Source: Heminiphilus faecis
Lineage (GTDB): Bacteria > Bacteroidota > Bacteroidia > Bacteroidales > Muribaculaceae
Assembly (NCBI RefSeq): GCF_008728965.1
Contig: NZ_VSMC01000001.1
Location: 1 to 59,410, forward strand
Direction of reading: 5' to 3'
Length of the DNA: 59,410 nt
Below are positions 19,789-32,622 of the stretch, piece by piece. Below the pieces are notes generated by a model. That model did no database searches. It had not been told where the DNA came from and saw nothing but the letters and a program-made list of their open reading frames with translations. Made by a program: the position numbers and the translations under genes. Each line of letters opens with the position of its first letter. The first letter of the stretch is position 1.

Positions 19789-21213
19789 CTATCGTCCTGT
19801 GTGGTTAAATGACTTTGTCTGCAACGGTACGTTCTTCTCCATAGCTATACGGGTAGTAGTCGGGTACTCCAACGCATTGAGTTCGCCGAGAGCGAAATTG
19901 ATATCTGCCAACAACTGGTCGGCCATATCACGGCTGAATCCCTGTTTACATACCACTCGCATGACCACTATATCTTCGATATCGGCCGGCATTGTATAAG
20001 CCGGAACCATCCAGCCCTTCTGTGCGAGTTTGTCCTGAAGATCATACAGAGTCCACTTTGCTGTCTTTTGATACTCAGGCTTCATCAGCCAAGCAAACAA
20101 CGGGTTGGGCACATCTTTGGAATAAGGTACAAACGCGTCTATTTTGGCAATTTCGTCATGAAGATACTGACATATGGCCAATGAATTGAACTGCACCTCC
20201 TTGTAGCCTTGGAATCCCAGACGTATAAACTGGTAATACTGACCGAGTATCTGTGCGGCCGGACGCGAGAAGTTAAGCCCTACTTGGCGTATCTCGGCAC
20301 CAAGATAATTGACACTGAACGACATCACATCAGGAAGATACTTCTTGTCTTTCCACACGACCCAGCCAAGGCCCGGATATACAAGACCGAACTTATGACC
20401 TGAAGTACTTATCGAAAGCACCCATTTCAGACGGAAATCCCACTTTTTGTCAGGATCGAGGAACGGCAATATAAAACCACCGGTAGCAGCATCGACATGA
20501 ATAGGTATGTCATACCCAGTCTTTGCGTTAAATTCGTCGAGAGCCGCATCAAGGGCTTCAACATCATCGTTAAGGCCTGTCCATGTGACACCTTGTATGG
20601 GCACAACACATATTGTGTTTTCATCACACATCTTAATGACCGCTTCCGGATCAAGAGTGGTTTTTTCAAGAGACAATGGCACTGTACGCATCTCAATCTG
20701 CCATAACTGGGCAAATTTTTCCCAAACGATCTGATAGCCCGTAGAAATTATAAAATTAGGCTTGTCATAAGGTTTACCGGCTGCTTTACGGCGCTCACGC
20801 CAACGTATCCACGCGGCTATACCGCCCAGCATACATGCCTCTGACGAACCGATAGCTACGGCTCCGGTCTTCCATGTGTCGGTCTCCGGAGTATTCCATA
20901 GGTTAGCCACAATATTTATACACTTGCCATTCATATATGCTATACGTGGATATTCCGTCTCATCGATATAGTTTACATTAATGGCCTCATTCATCAATTT
21001 TGTGCCGTACTCATCCATATAGGTAGTCACAAATGTCGCAAGATTAAGACGTGGCTGAGTCTGTGCAAAAGTCTCGTCTTTCACCATCTGATAAGCGATC
21101 TCAGGCTTTGTAGGCCCGTCAGGAATAGTCTGTACTGGAGACGGCTGAAGCATTACATTTGAGCCGAATGTATCGGTTTTTGCATCACCATTTCGGAAAT
21201 TTTTGTCTAACAT
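19789..21213 (-). CDS. gadB: Glutamate decarboxylase
   Basis: A 474-residue PLP enzyme, close to the E. coli GadB length, that turns glutamate into GABA and CO2 and uses a proton. The PLP Lys lies in STSGHKFGLVYPG; IGSSEACMLGG and HVDAATGGF are further family motifs. It is first in the leftward acid-resistance cluster gadB-glsA-gadC. The upstream 165 bases lead to the divergent crcB gene; no clear TAnnTTTG box is seen there on the minus strand. Confidence 0.97.
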   Translation of the reverse strand: MLDKNFRNGDAKTDTFGSNVMLQPSPVQTIPDGPTKPEIAYQMVKDETFAQTQPRLNLATFVTTYMDEYGTKLMNEAINVNYIDETEYPRIAYMNGKCINIVANLWNTPETDTWKTGAVAIGSSEACMLGGIAAWIRWRERRKAAGKPYDKPNFIISTGYQIVWEKFAQLWQIEMRTVPLSLEKTTLDPEAVIKMCDENTICVVPIQGVTWTGLNDDVEALDAALDEFNAKTGYDIPIHVDAATGGFILPFLDPDKKWDFRLKWVLSISTSGHKFGLVYPGLGWVVWKDKKYLPDVMSFSVNYLGAEIRQVGLNFSRPAAQILGQYYQFIRLGFQGYKEVQFNSLAICQYLHDEIAKIDAFVPYSKDVPNPLFAWLMKPEYQKTAKWTLYDLQDKLAQKGWMVPAYTMPADIEDIVVMRVVCKQGFSRDMADQLLADINFALGELNALEYPTTTRIAMEKNVPLQTKSFNHTGR

Positions 21214-21377
21214 AAAAATGATTGTTAAGTTTGTAATTCAATAAGTTTTTAATAAATAATGGTCAGTAAGGCGTAATGTCTTTCATGCCGTCATTCATAT
21301 TATGAACATACTGGATAATAATTAGTTTGATTGATTATATTAAATTTATCATAATCACAGAAAAATAACATTGAATA

Positions 21378-21740
21378 ATGATAAAGGAGATGCTTATAGC
21401 CGGATGCGGCGGCTTTGTCGGCACATGTTGCCGCTATCTTGTAGGGAAATGGTGCGCACGATGGTGGCAGGGCGACTTCCCTGTCGGCACGTTCTTAGTA
21501 AATATCACAGGATGTTTTCTCATAGGATTGTTTTTGGGCCTTGTAGAACGACTGCATCTTATGCACACACTTCTTCTTACAACAGGCTTCTGCGGAGGTT
21601 TCACAACGTTTTCGCTTTTCGCGGCCGAAATTTACAGTCTCTGGGGCAAGCAGGAGTGGACAACGGCGCTCCTGTATACTCTGGCGAGCGTCATCATAGG
21701 AGTGATACTTGTGTGGTGCGGCCGCGCACTAATGCGCTAA
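21378..21740 (+). CDS. crcB: Fluoride ion channel
   Basis: A 120-residue Fluc-family membrane protein, four membrane segments, working as a dual-topology dimer to let fluoride out. Motifs: GCGGFVGTCCRYLVG, VGTFLVNITGCFLIG and GFCGGFTTFSLFA. Its end overlaps the convergent ribF by 4 bases. No fluoride riboswitch could be found in the 164 bases upstream. Confidence 0.94.
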   Translation: MIKEMLIAGCGGFVGTCCRYLVGKWCARWWQGDFPVGTFLVNITGCFLIGLFLGLVERLHLMHTLLLTTGFCGGFTTFSLFAAEIYSLWGKQEWTTALLYTLASVIIGVILVWCGRALMR

Positions 21741-22654
21741 CCTACAGCAGCCACAGTACGCCGGGCATCGGCGGCGAGCTGCCCTTTAAGGGCTTCAAGC
21801 GACGTAAAAGCCTGTTCATGACGAAGAAAGGCTACGAACTCCACGGCGACGAGGGAGCCGTAAATATCACCGTCAAAACCTATTATATGCACTTCGATTG
21901 ACCGCGGCGCGTCATCGCCATCCACGGTAGGACGATGACCTATGTTCAGCATACCGGGCCACACACTGCCGTCGGCAAGAGCTACACGAACGGCATAAAC
22001 CCCATTGGCAGGGACAAGAATGCCGTGACACAGAGGCTCAATATTTGCAGTAGGAAAACCGAGTTTCCTGCCGAGTTCCTTGCCATGCACCACCGAACCC
22101 TCTATCACATACGGACGTCCGAGAAGGCAGGCCGCCTCTTCAACGCGACCATCGCCGAGCAGACTCCGTATAGCCGAAGAGCTCACCTTGGACACGGAGC
22201 CGCACTTGAATTCATCGGCGGCAAAGACCTTTATGCCGCATTTTTTTCCAAGCTCGCCATATGCCTCGATAGAATCGGGACGGTCATGGCCGAAACGGTT
22301 ATTAAATCCGATCACCATAGCCTCTACACCATAATCGCGGGCAAGCATAGCCATAAATTTTCCAGCCGGCATCATGCGCAAATCTTCGTCGAAATCAAGC
22401 AATATGACATCGACACCTTCGGCCTCGATAAGCCGGAGTTTCTCGTCAAGAGTAGACAGCATAGCCATATTGCTGCCGGAAGTAAGAGTACGCGGATGAC
22501 TGCGAAATGTCACCGCCGCAGGCTTCAGCCCAAGCCGGCGTCCGTGAGCCGACAGAGTCTCGAACAGACTCCTGTGTCCGTCGTGCACTCCATCAAACAT
22601 ACCCACGGCCGCAATACGGCCGTGGGTATTATCAGGTCTGTCAATCAACGCCAT
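21737..22654 (-). CDS. ribF: Bifunctional riboflavin kinase / FAD synthetase
   Basis: A 305-residue cytoplasmic enzyme that makes FMN and FAD. The N-terminal FAD synthetase has GMFDGVHDGHRSLF (18-31); the C-terminal kinase (about 180-305) has GRKLGFPTANIEP and NIGHRPTVDG. Full length. It stands alone between crcB and the GH2 gene. Confidence 0.95.
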   Translation of the reverse strand: MALIDRPDNTHGRIAAVGMFDGVHDGHRSLFETLSAHGRRLGLKPAAVTFRSHPRTLTSGSNMAMLSTLDEKLRLIEAEGVDVILLDFDEDLRMMPAGKFMAMLARDYGVEAMVIGFNNRFGHDRPDSIEAYGELGKKCGIKVFAADEFKCGSVSKVSSSAIRSLLGDGRVEEAACLLGRPYVIEGSVVHGKELGRKLGFPTANIEPLCHGILVPANGVYAVRVALADGSVWPGMLNIGHRPTVDGDDAPRSIEVHIIGFDGDIYGSLVAVEFVAFLRHEQAFTSLEALKGQLAADARRTVAAVG

Positions 22655-22701
22655 TATGCGTAATTGCTATTATATGTTTTTACAATAGAGCCGGCGGTCT
22701 G

Positions 22702-25837
<3,136 letters not shown>

Positions 25838-25870
25838 TTTTATATGATGTTAATTTCATATCATAGTGCG

Positions 25871-28231
25871 CTACAGTCTGAAAGGAGATGCGCTCACGTA
25901 GATACGGTAATTTCTGATAGCTCCGGGAACTTCGGCCTCCATACGCGGCAGATAACGGAAGCCCGACAGTATGCGGTCGGAACCGAGGTCTATGACCACA
26001 GCATGCGGAAACGGCACACCGGGCTCCGTAGACCAGTAAGTCGACTCCTGAAGGTCAAATGTCTTGTCGGCCGACCGATTGACTCTGGCCACATCCTCGC
26101 TGTCGGCATACACAACAGTCCACGGCTCACGCGACAAGCGCTCGCCCTTGTCATCAAGCAGATACATCTCGGCTATAGCGGCCACATCCTTGCCGTCGAC
26201 AGCGTCGAGAGCCTCAACACACACATAACGGCCTTTGGCCGGGGAGTCAAACCTCACCTCCTGCCATCCGTTGCCGGGCTTGAACGAACCGGCCACTACG
26301 GGCTTTTCACCCGACAGGTCGAGTTTTTGCCCCTCGGTGCGGTGAGTAAGCGGCTTTTGCACGAGAAGCTGGTCGAGCTTAGGCTCCTTCAAGCCTTCGC
26401 TCCGGGCCTCGCGCGGGCCGAGTATGTCAAAAACGAGTATCTCGTTCTCACCTTTATTAAGCCAGCAACCGGGCATGTATAGAGTCTGCTGCGGTCCTAT
26501 TTCCCATATACGGCCCATCGGATGTCCATTAACATACACAAGTCCCTTGCCCCAAGTCTCGAAATTCAGGAATGTGTCAGAGGGCTTCCTGACATTAAAC
26601 GTGGCCCGGTAGACACCCATAGGCAGCCTGTCGCCCGACTTCTCCACACCGGCTAAAGGACGGAAACTCATGGCAGCATACGTATCGTATGCATCCTCGA
26701 TATTGAACACCTGCCAGTTTTTCAGGTCGCACACCCATTTGTGCCCGTCTTTGTCAGCGGTTAGTGTCACTCTATCGGTTATGCCTTTGAAGTCCTTGAT
26801 GGCACGGCCGAAGTTTATGCGGCCCATGGCTTCCACAAGTATATCGAGGCGCGCACCCCTGCTACATGCAGGCAAAGTAAGCTCTTTATCGCCATTGCGC
26901 CGGTCGAGTCTGCCTATATAGCGACCGTCGACAAACACCTGCGCGAAGTCATGAGCATCACTTACCGTCAGCAGCGCGGGCTCGTCGAGAGCAGGCAATA
27001 CTGTACGGTAGAGTATACTGCCGAAGCCCTGATCATACTCCTCCATAGTCTTTATGTCGACATCGCTCTTCGGCGCCGGCAGATTGTCCCACAGCGGAGC
27101 CACTTCGGTGAAGGCAAATGCGGGAACGGACACCGGCTTTATCAGTGCGGGCACCTTGGCCTGCTTCGCGCCATCCATATATTTGGCGAGCGTAGCCCGG
27201 AGAGCCATGTATTTCGGCGTGGTCTGTCCCGACTCGCTTATAGGGGCGTCGTAGTCATAGGAAGTGACATCGGGGGCGAATCCCGGAGAGTTGGCACCGG
27301 CCCAGTGGCCCCAGTTGGTACCGCCGTGAGTCATATAAAGGCTGAACGAAATGCCCTTGGAGAGCATCTCGTCGATACCGGCTATCATATCTTCGGCCTG
27401 ACGCGTCTCATGGTTGGCTCCCCACTTGTCAAACCATCCGCTCCAGAACTCAGAGCACATCAGGGGACTGTCGGGGCGCACCTCTTTCAACCGGGCAAAC
27501 TGCTGGTCGATATTTGCGCCTGTACCGAAATTCATAGTCCATATAAGGTCGTCAAGACCGTTATTGAGGAAGTTGGAGGACCAGTCGCACTGAAATAAAG
27601 TGACATTGTCGCCGAAATTCTTTCGGAGCATGTCGCGAATCTGCGACACATATTGCTTGTCAATGCCGTAAGAGCCGTATTCGTTCTCGACCTGTACCAT
27701 TATTATAGGACCGCCGTCGGCTATGGTCAGGTCGGCGACCTGACCGGCCACCGCCTTCTGAAACTTATCGACGCGTTCAAGAAAGTACGGGTCAGACTCA
27801 CGCAGCCTTATGTCTTTCTTCTTCAACAACCACCACGGCAGGCCACCCATCTCCCATTCGGCACATACATAGGGGCCGGGACGGAGTATGACTTTCATGT
27901 CATTGGCCTGACAGAGATTAACAAACTCACGCAGGTCATTCTGCCCCGTGAAGTCAAAACTGTCGGGCTTCGGTTCGTGGGAGTTCCAGAACACATACAG
28001 ACACACCGTGTTCATGCCGAGGGCCTTGCACAGCTTTATGCGCTGATCCCAATAAGGTTTGGGAATGCGCGGATAGTGCAGTTCGGCGGCTTTCACCACA
28101 AATGGCTTGCCGTTAAGCAGAAATGTGCCGTTGCCAGCCTCGAAACGCGTACCGACGGCATTGACAGCGTTGCCCCATGCCATTGTCAGCAGGGTCAGTA
28201 CCACGGCAATCCTGAAAAGACTCTTTCTCAT
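25871..28231 (-). CDS. GH35 beta-galactosidase with C-terminal CBM32-like domain
   Basis: A 786-residue exported enzyme (signal peptide about 1-24). The barrel has the acid/base Glu184 in VENEYGSYG and the nucleophile Glu262 in CSEFWSGWFDKWG. Two beta-sandwich domains follow (about 390-625), then a C-terminal F5/8-type (CBM32-like) domain (about 640-786, ending GFRYLPRMEAEVPGAIRNYR). GH35 enzymes release terminal beta-galactose, often beta-1,3 or beta-1,4. It lies upstream of the LacZ-like gene and diverges from a GH43-like gene. Confidence 0.93.
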   Translation of the reverse strand: MRKSLFRIAVVLTLLTMAWGNAVNAVGTRFEAGNGTFLLNGKPFVVKAAELHYPRIPKPYWDQRIKLCKALGMNTVCLYVFWNSHEPKPDSFDFTGQNDLREFVNLCQANDMKVILRPGPYVCAEWEMGGLPWWLLKKKDIRLRESDPYFLERVDKFQKAVAGQVADLTIADGGPIIMVQVENEYGSYGIDKQYVSQIRDMLRKNFGDNVTLFQCDWSSNFLNNGLDDLIWTMNFGTGANIDQQFARLKEVRPDSPLMCSEFWSGWFDKWGANHETRQAEDMIAGIDEMLSKGISFSLYMTHGGTNWGHWAGANSPGFAPDVTSYDYDAPISESGQTTPKYMALRATLAKYMDGAKQAKVPALIKPVSVPAFAFTEVAPLWDNLPAPKSDVDIKTMEEYDQGFGSILYRTVLPALDEPALLTVSDAHDFAQVFVDGRYIGRLDRRNGDKELTLPACSRGARLDILVEAMGRINFGRAIKDFKGITDRVTLTADKDGHKWVCDLKNWQVFNIEDAYDTYAAMSFRPLAGVEKSGDRLPMGVYRATFNVRKPSDTFLNFETWGKGLVYVNGHPMGRIWEIGPQQTLYMPGCWLNKGENEILVFDILGPREARSEGLKEPKLDQLLVQKPLTHRTEGQKLDLSGEKPVVAGSFKPGNGWQEVRFDSPAKGRYVCVEALDAVDGKDVAAIAEMYLLDDKGERLSREPWTVVYADSEDVARVNRSADKTFDLQESTYWSTEPGVPFPHAVVIDLGSDRILSGFRYLPRMEAEVPGAIRNYRIYVSASPFRL

Positions 28232-28308
28232 CGCTTGGTTTTAGATTTTAGTCAGATATGATTGTTAATACTACGTACACACTCGGGTATGCACTCATCG
28301 CACTTTCA

Positions 28309-28316
28309 CAAAAATA
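28309..28316 (-). promoter_or_regulatory. -7 box of the GH35 promoter
   Basis: TATTTTTG on the minus strand (28316 down to 28309), 77 bases from the start codon; no clear -33 box. Confidence 0.35.
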
Positions 28317-28416
28317 GGCAATTTTCTTATATTCCGAGGGTATAAACCGATATTTTGGTCATAATTTACCTCATAATTGACATAATTATACGTGATTATA
28401 GTATATTTGCCTGTAT

Positions 28417-28424
28417 TATCTTTG
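28417..28424 (+). promoter_or_regulatory. -7 box of the GH43-like gene promoter
   Basis: TATCTTTG at 28417-28424, 31 bases upstream of the start codon at 28456. The 224-base divergent gap also contains the GH35 promoter. Confidence 0.5.
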
Positions 28425-28455
28425 CAAAAAAATCACATTATCATATTGAGCAGTC

Positions 28456-29436
28456 ATGAAAACAAGAATTTTATCGGCATTGGCCATTATGCTTCCCTCA
28501 TTGGCGGGATTGGCGCAGAACACCGACAGCGACTTCAGCGCCTACCTATTCACCTATTTCACCGGCAACCGCATGGAGCAGGAACAGATATGCTTCGCGG
28601 TAAGCACCGACGGGTACAACTACCGGACCCTCAACGACGGCAAGCCCGTGATAGACTCACGCGACATATCGTCGACGGGCGGCGTGCGCGACCCGCACAT
28701 ACTCCGATGCGAAGACGGCAAGACATTTTACATGGTGGTGACCGACATGGTATCGGCCAACGGATGGGACTCAAACCGCGCCATGGTACTGATGAAGTCG
28801 TATGACCTTATAACTTGGGAAAGTTCGGTAATCAACATTCAGAAGAAGTACGCCGGCCAGAACGACCTAAAGCGCGTGTGGGCACCGCAGACCATATATG
28901 ACCGTGCGGCGGGAAAATACATGGTATACTGGTCGATGAAGCATGGCGACGGTCCCGATATAATCTACTACGCCTACGCCAACCCAGACTTTACCGACAT
29001 AGAAGGTGAACCACGGCCGCTGTTTCTGCCGAAAAACGGCAAATCATGCATAGACGGCGATATAGTGTACCATGACAACATGTACCACCTGTTCTACAAG
29101 ACCGAAGGTCACGGCAACGGCATAAAAGTGGCAACGTCACCGTCACTGACCTCAGGAAAATGGGAGGAGCAGGATGACTACAAGCAGCAGACATCTGACG
29201 CGGTCGAGGGCGCAGGCACCTTCAGGCTCATCGGCACCGACAAGTATATATTAATGTATGACGTATATATGAAAGGACGCTACCAATTCACCGAAACCGA
29301 CGACCTGCGCAATTTCAAGGTCATCGACTCGGAAGTGTCGATGGACTTCCATCCGCGCCACGGTACGGTCATTCCTATCACCGACACCGAGTTGCGCCGA
29401 CTCACCACCAAGTGGCCATCCTCCCCACAACCCTAA
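28456..29436 (+). CDS. GH43-like exported beta-propeller glycosidase
   Basis: A 326-residue protein with a cleavable signal (about 1-20, ending GLAQ). It is one five-bladed propeller: AYLFTYFTGN, GGVRDPHILR, RVWAPQTIYD, CIDGDIVYHDN and DAVEGAGTFR lie in order. The acid Glu is plausibly the one in VEGAGTF. The usual early base Asp of GH43 (the DPS/DPT motif) is not evident in the first blade; the Asp in RDPH may take its role. The probable activity is alpha-arabinofuranosidase or a related exo-activity. It is the only enzyme of the locus read rightward. Confidence 0.8.
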   Translation: MKTRILSALAIMLPSLAGLAQNTDSDFSAYLFTYFTGNRMEQEQICFAVSTDGYNYRTLNDGKPVIDSRDISSTGGVRDPHILRCEDGKTFYMVVTDMVSANGWDSNRAMVLMKSYDLITWESSVINIQKKYAGQNDLKRVWAPQTIYDRAAGKYMVYWSMKHGDGPDIIYYAYANPDFTDIEGEPRPLFLPKNGKSCIDGDIVYHDNMYHLFYKTEGHGNGIKVATSPSLTSGKWEEQDDYKQQTSDAVEGAGTFRLIGTDKYILMYDVYMKGRYQFTETDDLRNFKVIDSEVSMDFHPRHGTVIPITDTELRRLTTKWPSSPQP

Positions 29437-29485
29437 AACACACGGCATCCGGCTAATACCTATACCACGGGAGGATGCAAACACA

Positions 29486-29515
29486 TGTAGCGACCCAGTA
29501 CCACGGCACCCCTAC
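29486..29515. repeat. Short relative of the right-end repeat family
   Basis: The stretch contains CCAGTACCACGGC and CCCCTAC flanked by GTAGC. The 13-mer is identical to part of the A module found at 58071-58083 and elsewhere at the right end of the window. It lies between the convergent GH43-like and GH5 genes, so it is an intergenic dispersed copy. Confidence 0.5.
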
Positions 29516-29561
29516 CAACCATTGCCAACCGATGCCGACCTATGGTAGTGAGAGTACAAAG

Positions 29562-29592
29562 CACCCCCGGCAGTAGCATACTGTCGGGGGTG
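29562..29592 (+). terminator. Terminator between the GH43-like and GH5 genes
   Basis: CACCCCCGGCAGTA (29562-29575) pairs with TACTGTCGGGGGTG (29579-29592); the one non-Watson-Crick position is a G-U in the + strand RNA. Loop GCA. The following sequence is TTACAT, a weak T-run, but the stem is very strong. Confidence 0.65.
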
Positions 29593-29630
29593 TTACATAA
29601 ACCTAAAATTGCAGTAGTATTAGCTGTGTG

Positions 29631-31106
29631 TTAGTTCAGCCCTTTCAAGAAACCGTCAATGAACAAGGGATAAAGTTCTTCACAGGTGTTACGATCTATG
29701 ACCTGTCCCCAGAAGAAGACGCTTATGTTGCCTTTGCCTTTGGGATAGCATGTAATGAACTCCGCAAACTTGGCACGCTCCTCTTCCTTGATGCGCTCGT
29801 ATGCACCGCACTCACCAATTACGACAGGTACTCCATTGGTGTTGGAGAATTCGATAAGCAGGTCGAGTTCACTGCCGAGCAGTTTCTCGAAGTCGCGGGT
29901 CCATAGAGGCAATTCCTCTTCAGGAGTATCCTCCGTAAGTGATCCGTCGAGGTTGGAGAATCCTGCGGGAGTATAGTTATGTACCTGCAACATGATATGG
30001 CCGGGAATATTATCCTGCGGCAAAACGAAATTGTCAAGACGGGTGGCGCTTCCACCGGCTCCGTAAGTGTTGACGATCAGGTTGCGGTGCAGGTTATTAC
30101 CTCCTGTGGCACGCACGGTATTGACAAACGTCTGCGCATACATGTTGATGGCCTCATAGCCTCCTTCCATAGGCTCCACCCAAGAGTTCTGCGAGTCAAG
30201 CATCTCATTGTAGCCCTCGAAAAGCAGTTTGTGGTCATACTTGTTGAAGCGCTCGGCTATCTGCTTCCACAACTTGATGAAACGCGGCGATATATCATCG
30301 AATTTATCCTTGTCGGCCTGAATCCATCCGCCGTCGCCGGTGTCATGATGTACATTCAGTATACAATAGAGTCCGGCATTTAGAGCATAGTTTACCACTT
30401 CTTCGACACGGTTCATCCACGGCTCTTTCACGATGTCGTTTTCGTCCATGTGGCCGCCCCAAGAAACAGGCACACGCACAGCCTTAAAACCGGATGCCGC
30501 AACGGCGTCAAACCACTCCTGCTTTGCAAGAGGCTGTCCCCAGCATGTCTCCCAAGCCTCGATATCGTCAGGATCAAACCAGTCTCCTACAGCATCAAGA
30601 GTGTTCCAGAGGTTGACACCGACGCCCATATTGCGGTTAGCCACATAGGCGGTTTCCCAACCTGACTCGTCGGCGTTGGCGGGTTGCGTCTGGGTTACGG
30701 TGACTGTCTTTACTTCGTCGGCGGCACGGAATGTAACCGTACATGAGCGGGTGGGTTCGCTGCCGAGCGGCTTGGCCGTAAGCTTGATGTAGCGGGGAGT
30801 ATCCTCTTTATCGGGCATACCCATTGTCGGATCGCCGGAGCGGTTTGAGAGCACCAGCCAGTCAGCATTGTCCGATACGGTTATATCCCAATAAGCATTG
30901 GTTTCGAGTGTCAGCAAGACATTGCCTCCGTAGGTACCGAAGTCAAGAGCCGTCACTGCCGCGCCGTCGCGGGTCACCGTGAGTTCCACAGGACCGTCGG
31001 GCACAAATTTGTCATCGTCGTCGGAGCACGATACGAGTCCGATCGAGGGGAGTAACAGGCTTATGAAAAGCATAAGCCTGTTTATTGATGTAAGTTGATA
31101 TCTCAT
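29631..31106 (-). CDS. Surface GH5 endo-beta-glycanase with BACON domain
   Basis: A 491-residue lipoprotein: SPII signal with Cys27 and acidic SDDDD after it, which marks surface export in Bacteroidetes. Residues about 40-140 form a BACON domain (TNAYWDITVSDNADWLVLS ... KTVTVTQT). The GH5 barrel follows (about 155-490): GVGVNLWNTLD, VRVPVSWGGHM, LNVHHDTG, acid/base Glu301 in GYNEMLD and nucleophile Glu432 in IGECGAYE. It should cut a beta-1,4-linked backbone (glucan, xyloglucan or mannan) outside the cell. It is the last gene of the susCD operon, 5 bases after the TIG protein. Confidence 0.88.
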   Translation of the reverse strand: MRYQLTSINRLMLFISLLLPSIGLVSCSDDDDKFVPDGPVELTVTRDGAAVTALDFGTYGGNVLLTLETNAYWDITVSDNADWLVLSNRSGDPTMGMPDKEDTPRYIKLTAKPLGSEPTRSCTVTFRAADEVKTVTVTQTQPANADESGWETAYVANRNMGVGVNLWNTLDAVGDWFDPDDIEAWETCWGQPLAKQEWFDAVAASGFKAVRVPVSWGGHMDENDIVKEPWMNRVEEVVNYALNAGLYCILNVHHDTGDGGWIQADKDKFDDISPRFIKLWKQIAERFNKYDHKLLFEGYNEMLDSQNSWVEPMEGGYEAINMYAQTFVNTVRATGGNNLHRNLIVNTYGAGGSATRLDNFVLPQDNIPGHIMLQVHNYTPAGFSNLDGSLTEDTPEEELPLWTRDFEKLLGSELDLLIEFSNTNGVPVVIGECGAYERIKEEERAKFAEFITCYPKGKGNISVFFWGQVIDRNTCEELYPLFIDGFLKGLN

Positions 31107-31111
31107 ATTCG

Positions 31112-32611
31112 TCAGTCTTTTTTAACGTAGAAACGGAAGTTATCGTAAGCAATGCGCACATCATCGCCGGCATTGTCATATTCAAGGAAAATAGTGAAGT
31201 TGTCACCTCCGGCATCGGCGGCACAAAGGTCACCCCAAGTAGTAACATCAGGAGCGAATTCAGTCATCGGCACAGCTACAGACATCCAATCTGCGAGCAT
31301 CAGCTCACCGGTAGCCCGGTCGGCGATAGCAATACCACCCTTCTCTTTGCCCAATATCTTTAATTTGGTTGTCATCGTTGAAGCGGCAGTATACTGGTCT
31401 TGTAAGTAAACCGCATAACGGAATTCAATCTTGCTTAAAGGAGTAGAAGGATCGATACCTTGAGGAGCCTGTTTGGAATTTATTGTAAGATTATGATCCC
31501 ACCAAGCTGTAAATCCATCGAAATAGACAAAGTTTCCGGACGATTTGGTAATAGGACATGTTGCGGGTAGCGACTCCCATCCCCACTCGGGATTACCACC
31601 TTTAAGACCGGTTCCCCATCCGTAAGCCATCTGAGTACCGTTTCCGTCAAAGTCCTCGTATATCCAGTCATAGCGGTAGAACGGCAATGTAGCTTTACCT
31701 CCGAGAGTAGAAACCGAAATAATGCCGTTGGCATCCTTTGACGGTAACTCGTCAGGCATAGTGAATACGAGTTCACTCATAGCGTCGTTTTCTACCACAC
31801 CATCAAGAGCTATTTCTATTTCGCCACCAAGATTTATTGATGTGAGGTTGGTCAGATACTTACCATAGATTACGACTTTCTGACCCGGTACAGGCATATC
31901 GGTCGATATGTCGTGAATTTCCGGTTCCATCGGCGACTTGGAAAAACCGCAGTATGCATTACCGGCATAGCACTCAACCATGTAGATACCGTAATCAGGT
32001 ATTTCGTTGGCGGGCATGGTCAGAGTTATCTCGGTACGATCGGCATTAAGTTTATACTCGGTCACTTCAAACATAGGTACCGTATCAAGGTCGGTCACGT
32101 AAATATGCTCGATTTCGTGAAGTAGCGTACCCACAAGTTTCACTTCCTGTCCGGGTACCATTTCAGGTATACCATCAGCATTTGGTGCAAGATCGGCCTT
32201 GTAAAGTTCAAGTGATGGCACGCCAGCTACCACATGGAAAGCGTAAGTGGCCGTACCATGTGACGTTTCCACGCGGATTTCAAGGGGAACACTCTCGTCC
32301 ATACCGCGCACCACAAGGTCGCTCGGTATGGTCACGATAATGTGGGTATCGGTATTGTAGTTGCTGTTGAAGTATACATCCTGATCATTGATGTACACAT
32401 GGATAGCATTGCTCAGGTTGGCACCCTGTATAAGTATCATCTGCCCTACGGTGGCATCGGTGAACGTCGAGTCGGCAAGCTCCGGATCGGTAGTGCGCAC
32501 ACACTCGATCACAGGCTGACCGCCGCCGTTGTCATCGTCGGAACAAGATGCGAGCGACAGCATCGCGATATTGGCGAGCAGAGCTGCCAGCAATATATAA
32601 AGTCTGTTCAT
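31112..32611 (-). CDS. TIG-domain surface glycan-binding lipoprotein
   Basis: A 499-residue SPII lipoprotein (Cys23, then SDDDNGGG). It holds at least three IPT/TIG immunoglobulin-like domains (about 35-120, 125-215 and 215-310) and a C-terminal beta-rich domain (about 315-499) with many Trp residues, e.g. GWGTGLKGGNPEWGWE and FDGFTAWWDHN, that would bind sugar. The layout resembles the SGBP-B of the Bacteroides ovatus xyloglucan locus. It follows susD by 11 bases and would help to hold glycan at the surface. Confidence 0.82.
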   Translation of the reverse strand: MNRLYILLAALLANIAMLSLASCSDDDNGGGQPVIECVRTTDPELADSTFTDATVGQMILIQGANLSNAIHVYINDQDVYFNSNYNTDTHIIVTIPSDLVVRGMDESVPLEIRVETSHGTATYAFHVVAGVPSLELYKADLAPNADGIPEMVPGQEVKLVGTLLHEIEHIYVTDLDTVPMFEVTEYKLNADRTEITLTMPANEIPDYGIYMVECYAGNAYCGFSKSPMEPEIHDISTDMPVPGQKVVIYGKYLTNLTSINLGGEIEIALDGVVENDAMSELVFTMPDELPSKDANGIISVSTLGGKATLPFYRYDWIYEDFDGNGTQMAYGWGTGLKGGNPEWGWESLPATCPITKSSGNFVYFDGFTAWWDHNLTINSKQAPQGIDPSTPLSKIEFRYAVYLQDQYTAASTMTTKLKILGKEKGGIAIADRATGELMLADWMSVAVPMTEFAPDVTTWGDLCAADAGGDNFTIFLEYDNAGDDVRIAYDNFRFYVKKD

Positions 32612-32622
32612 GATACGGTGAG

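Noticed and set aside
21214-21377. Fluoride riboswitch before crcB
   Set aside because: The conserved riboswitch core could not be found; the gap is A/T-rich with no matching stems.
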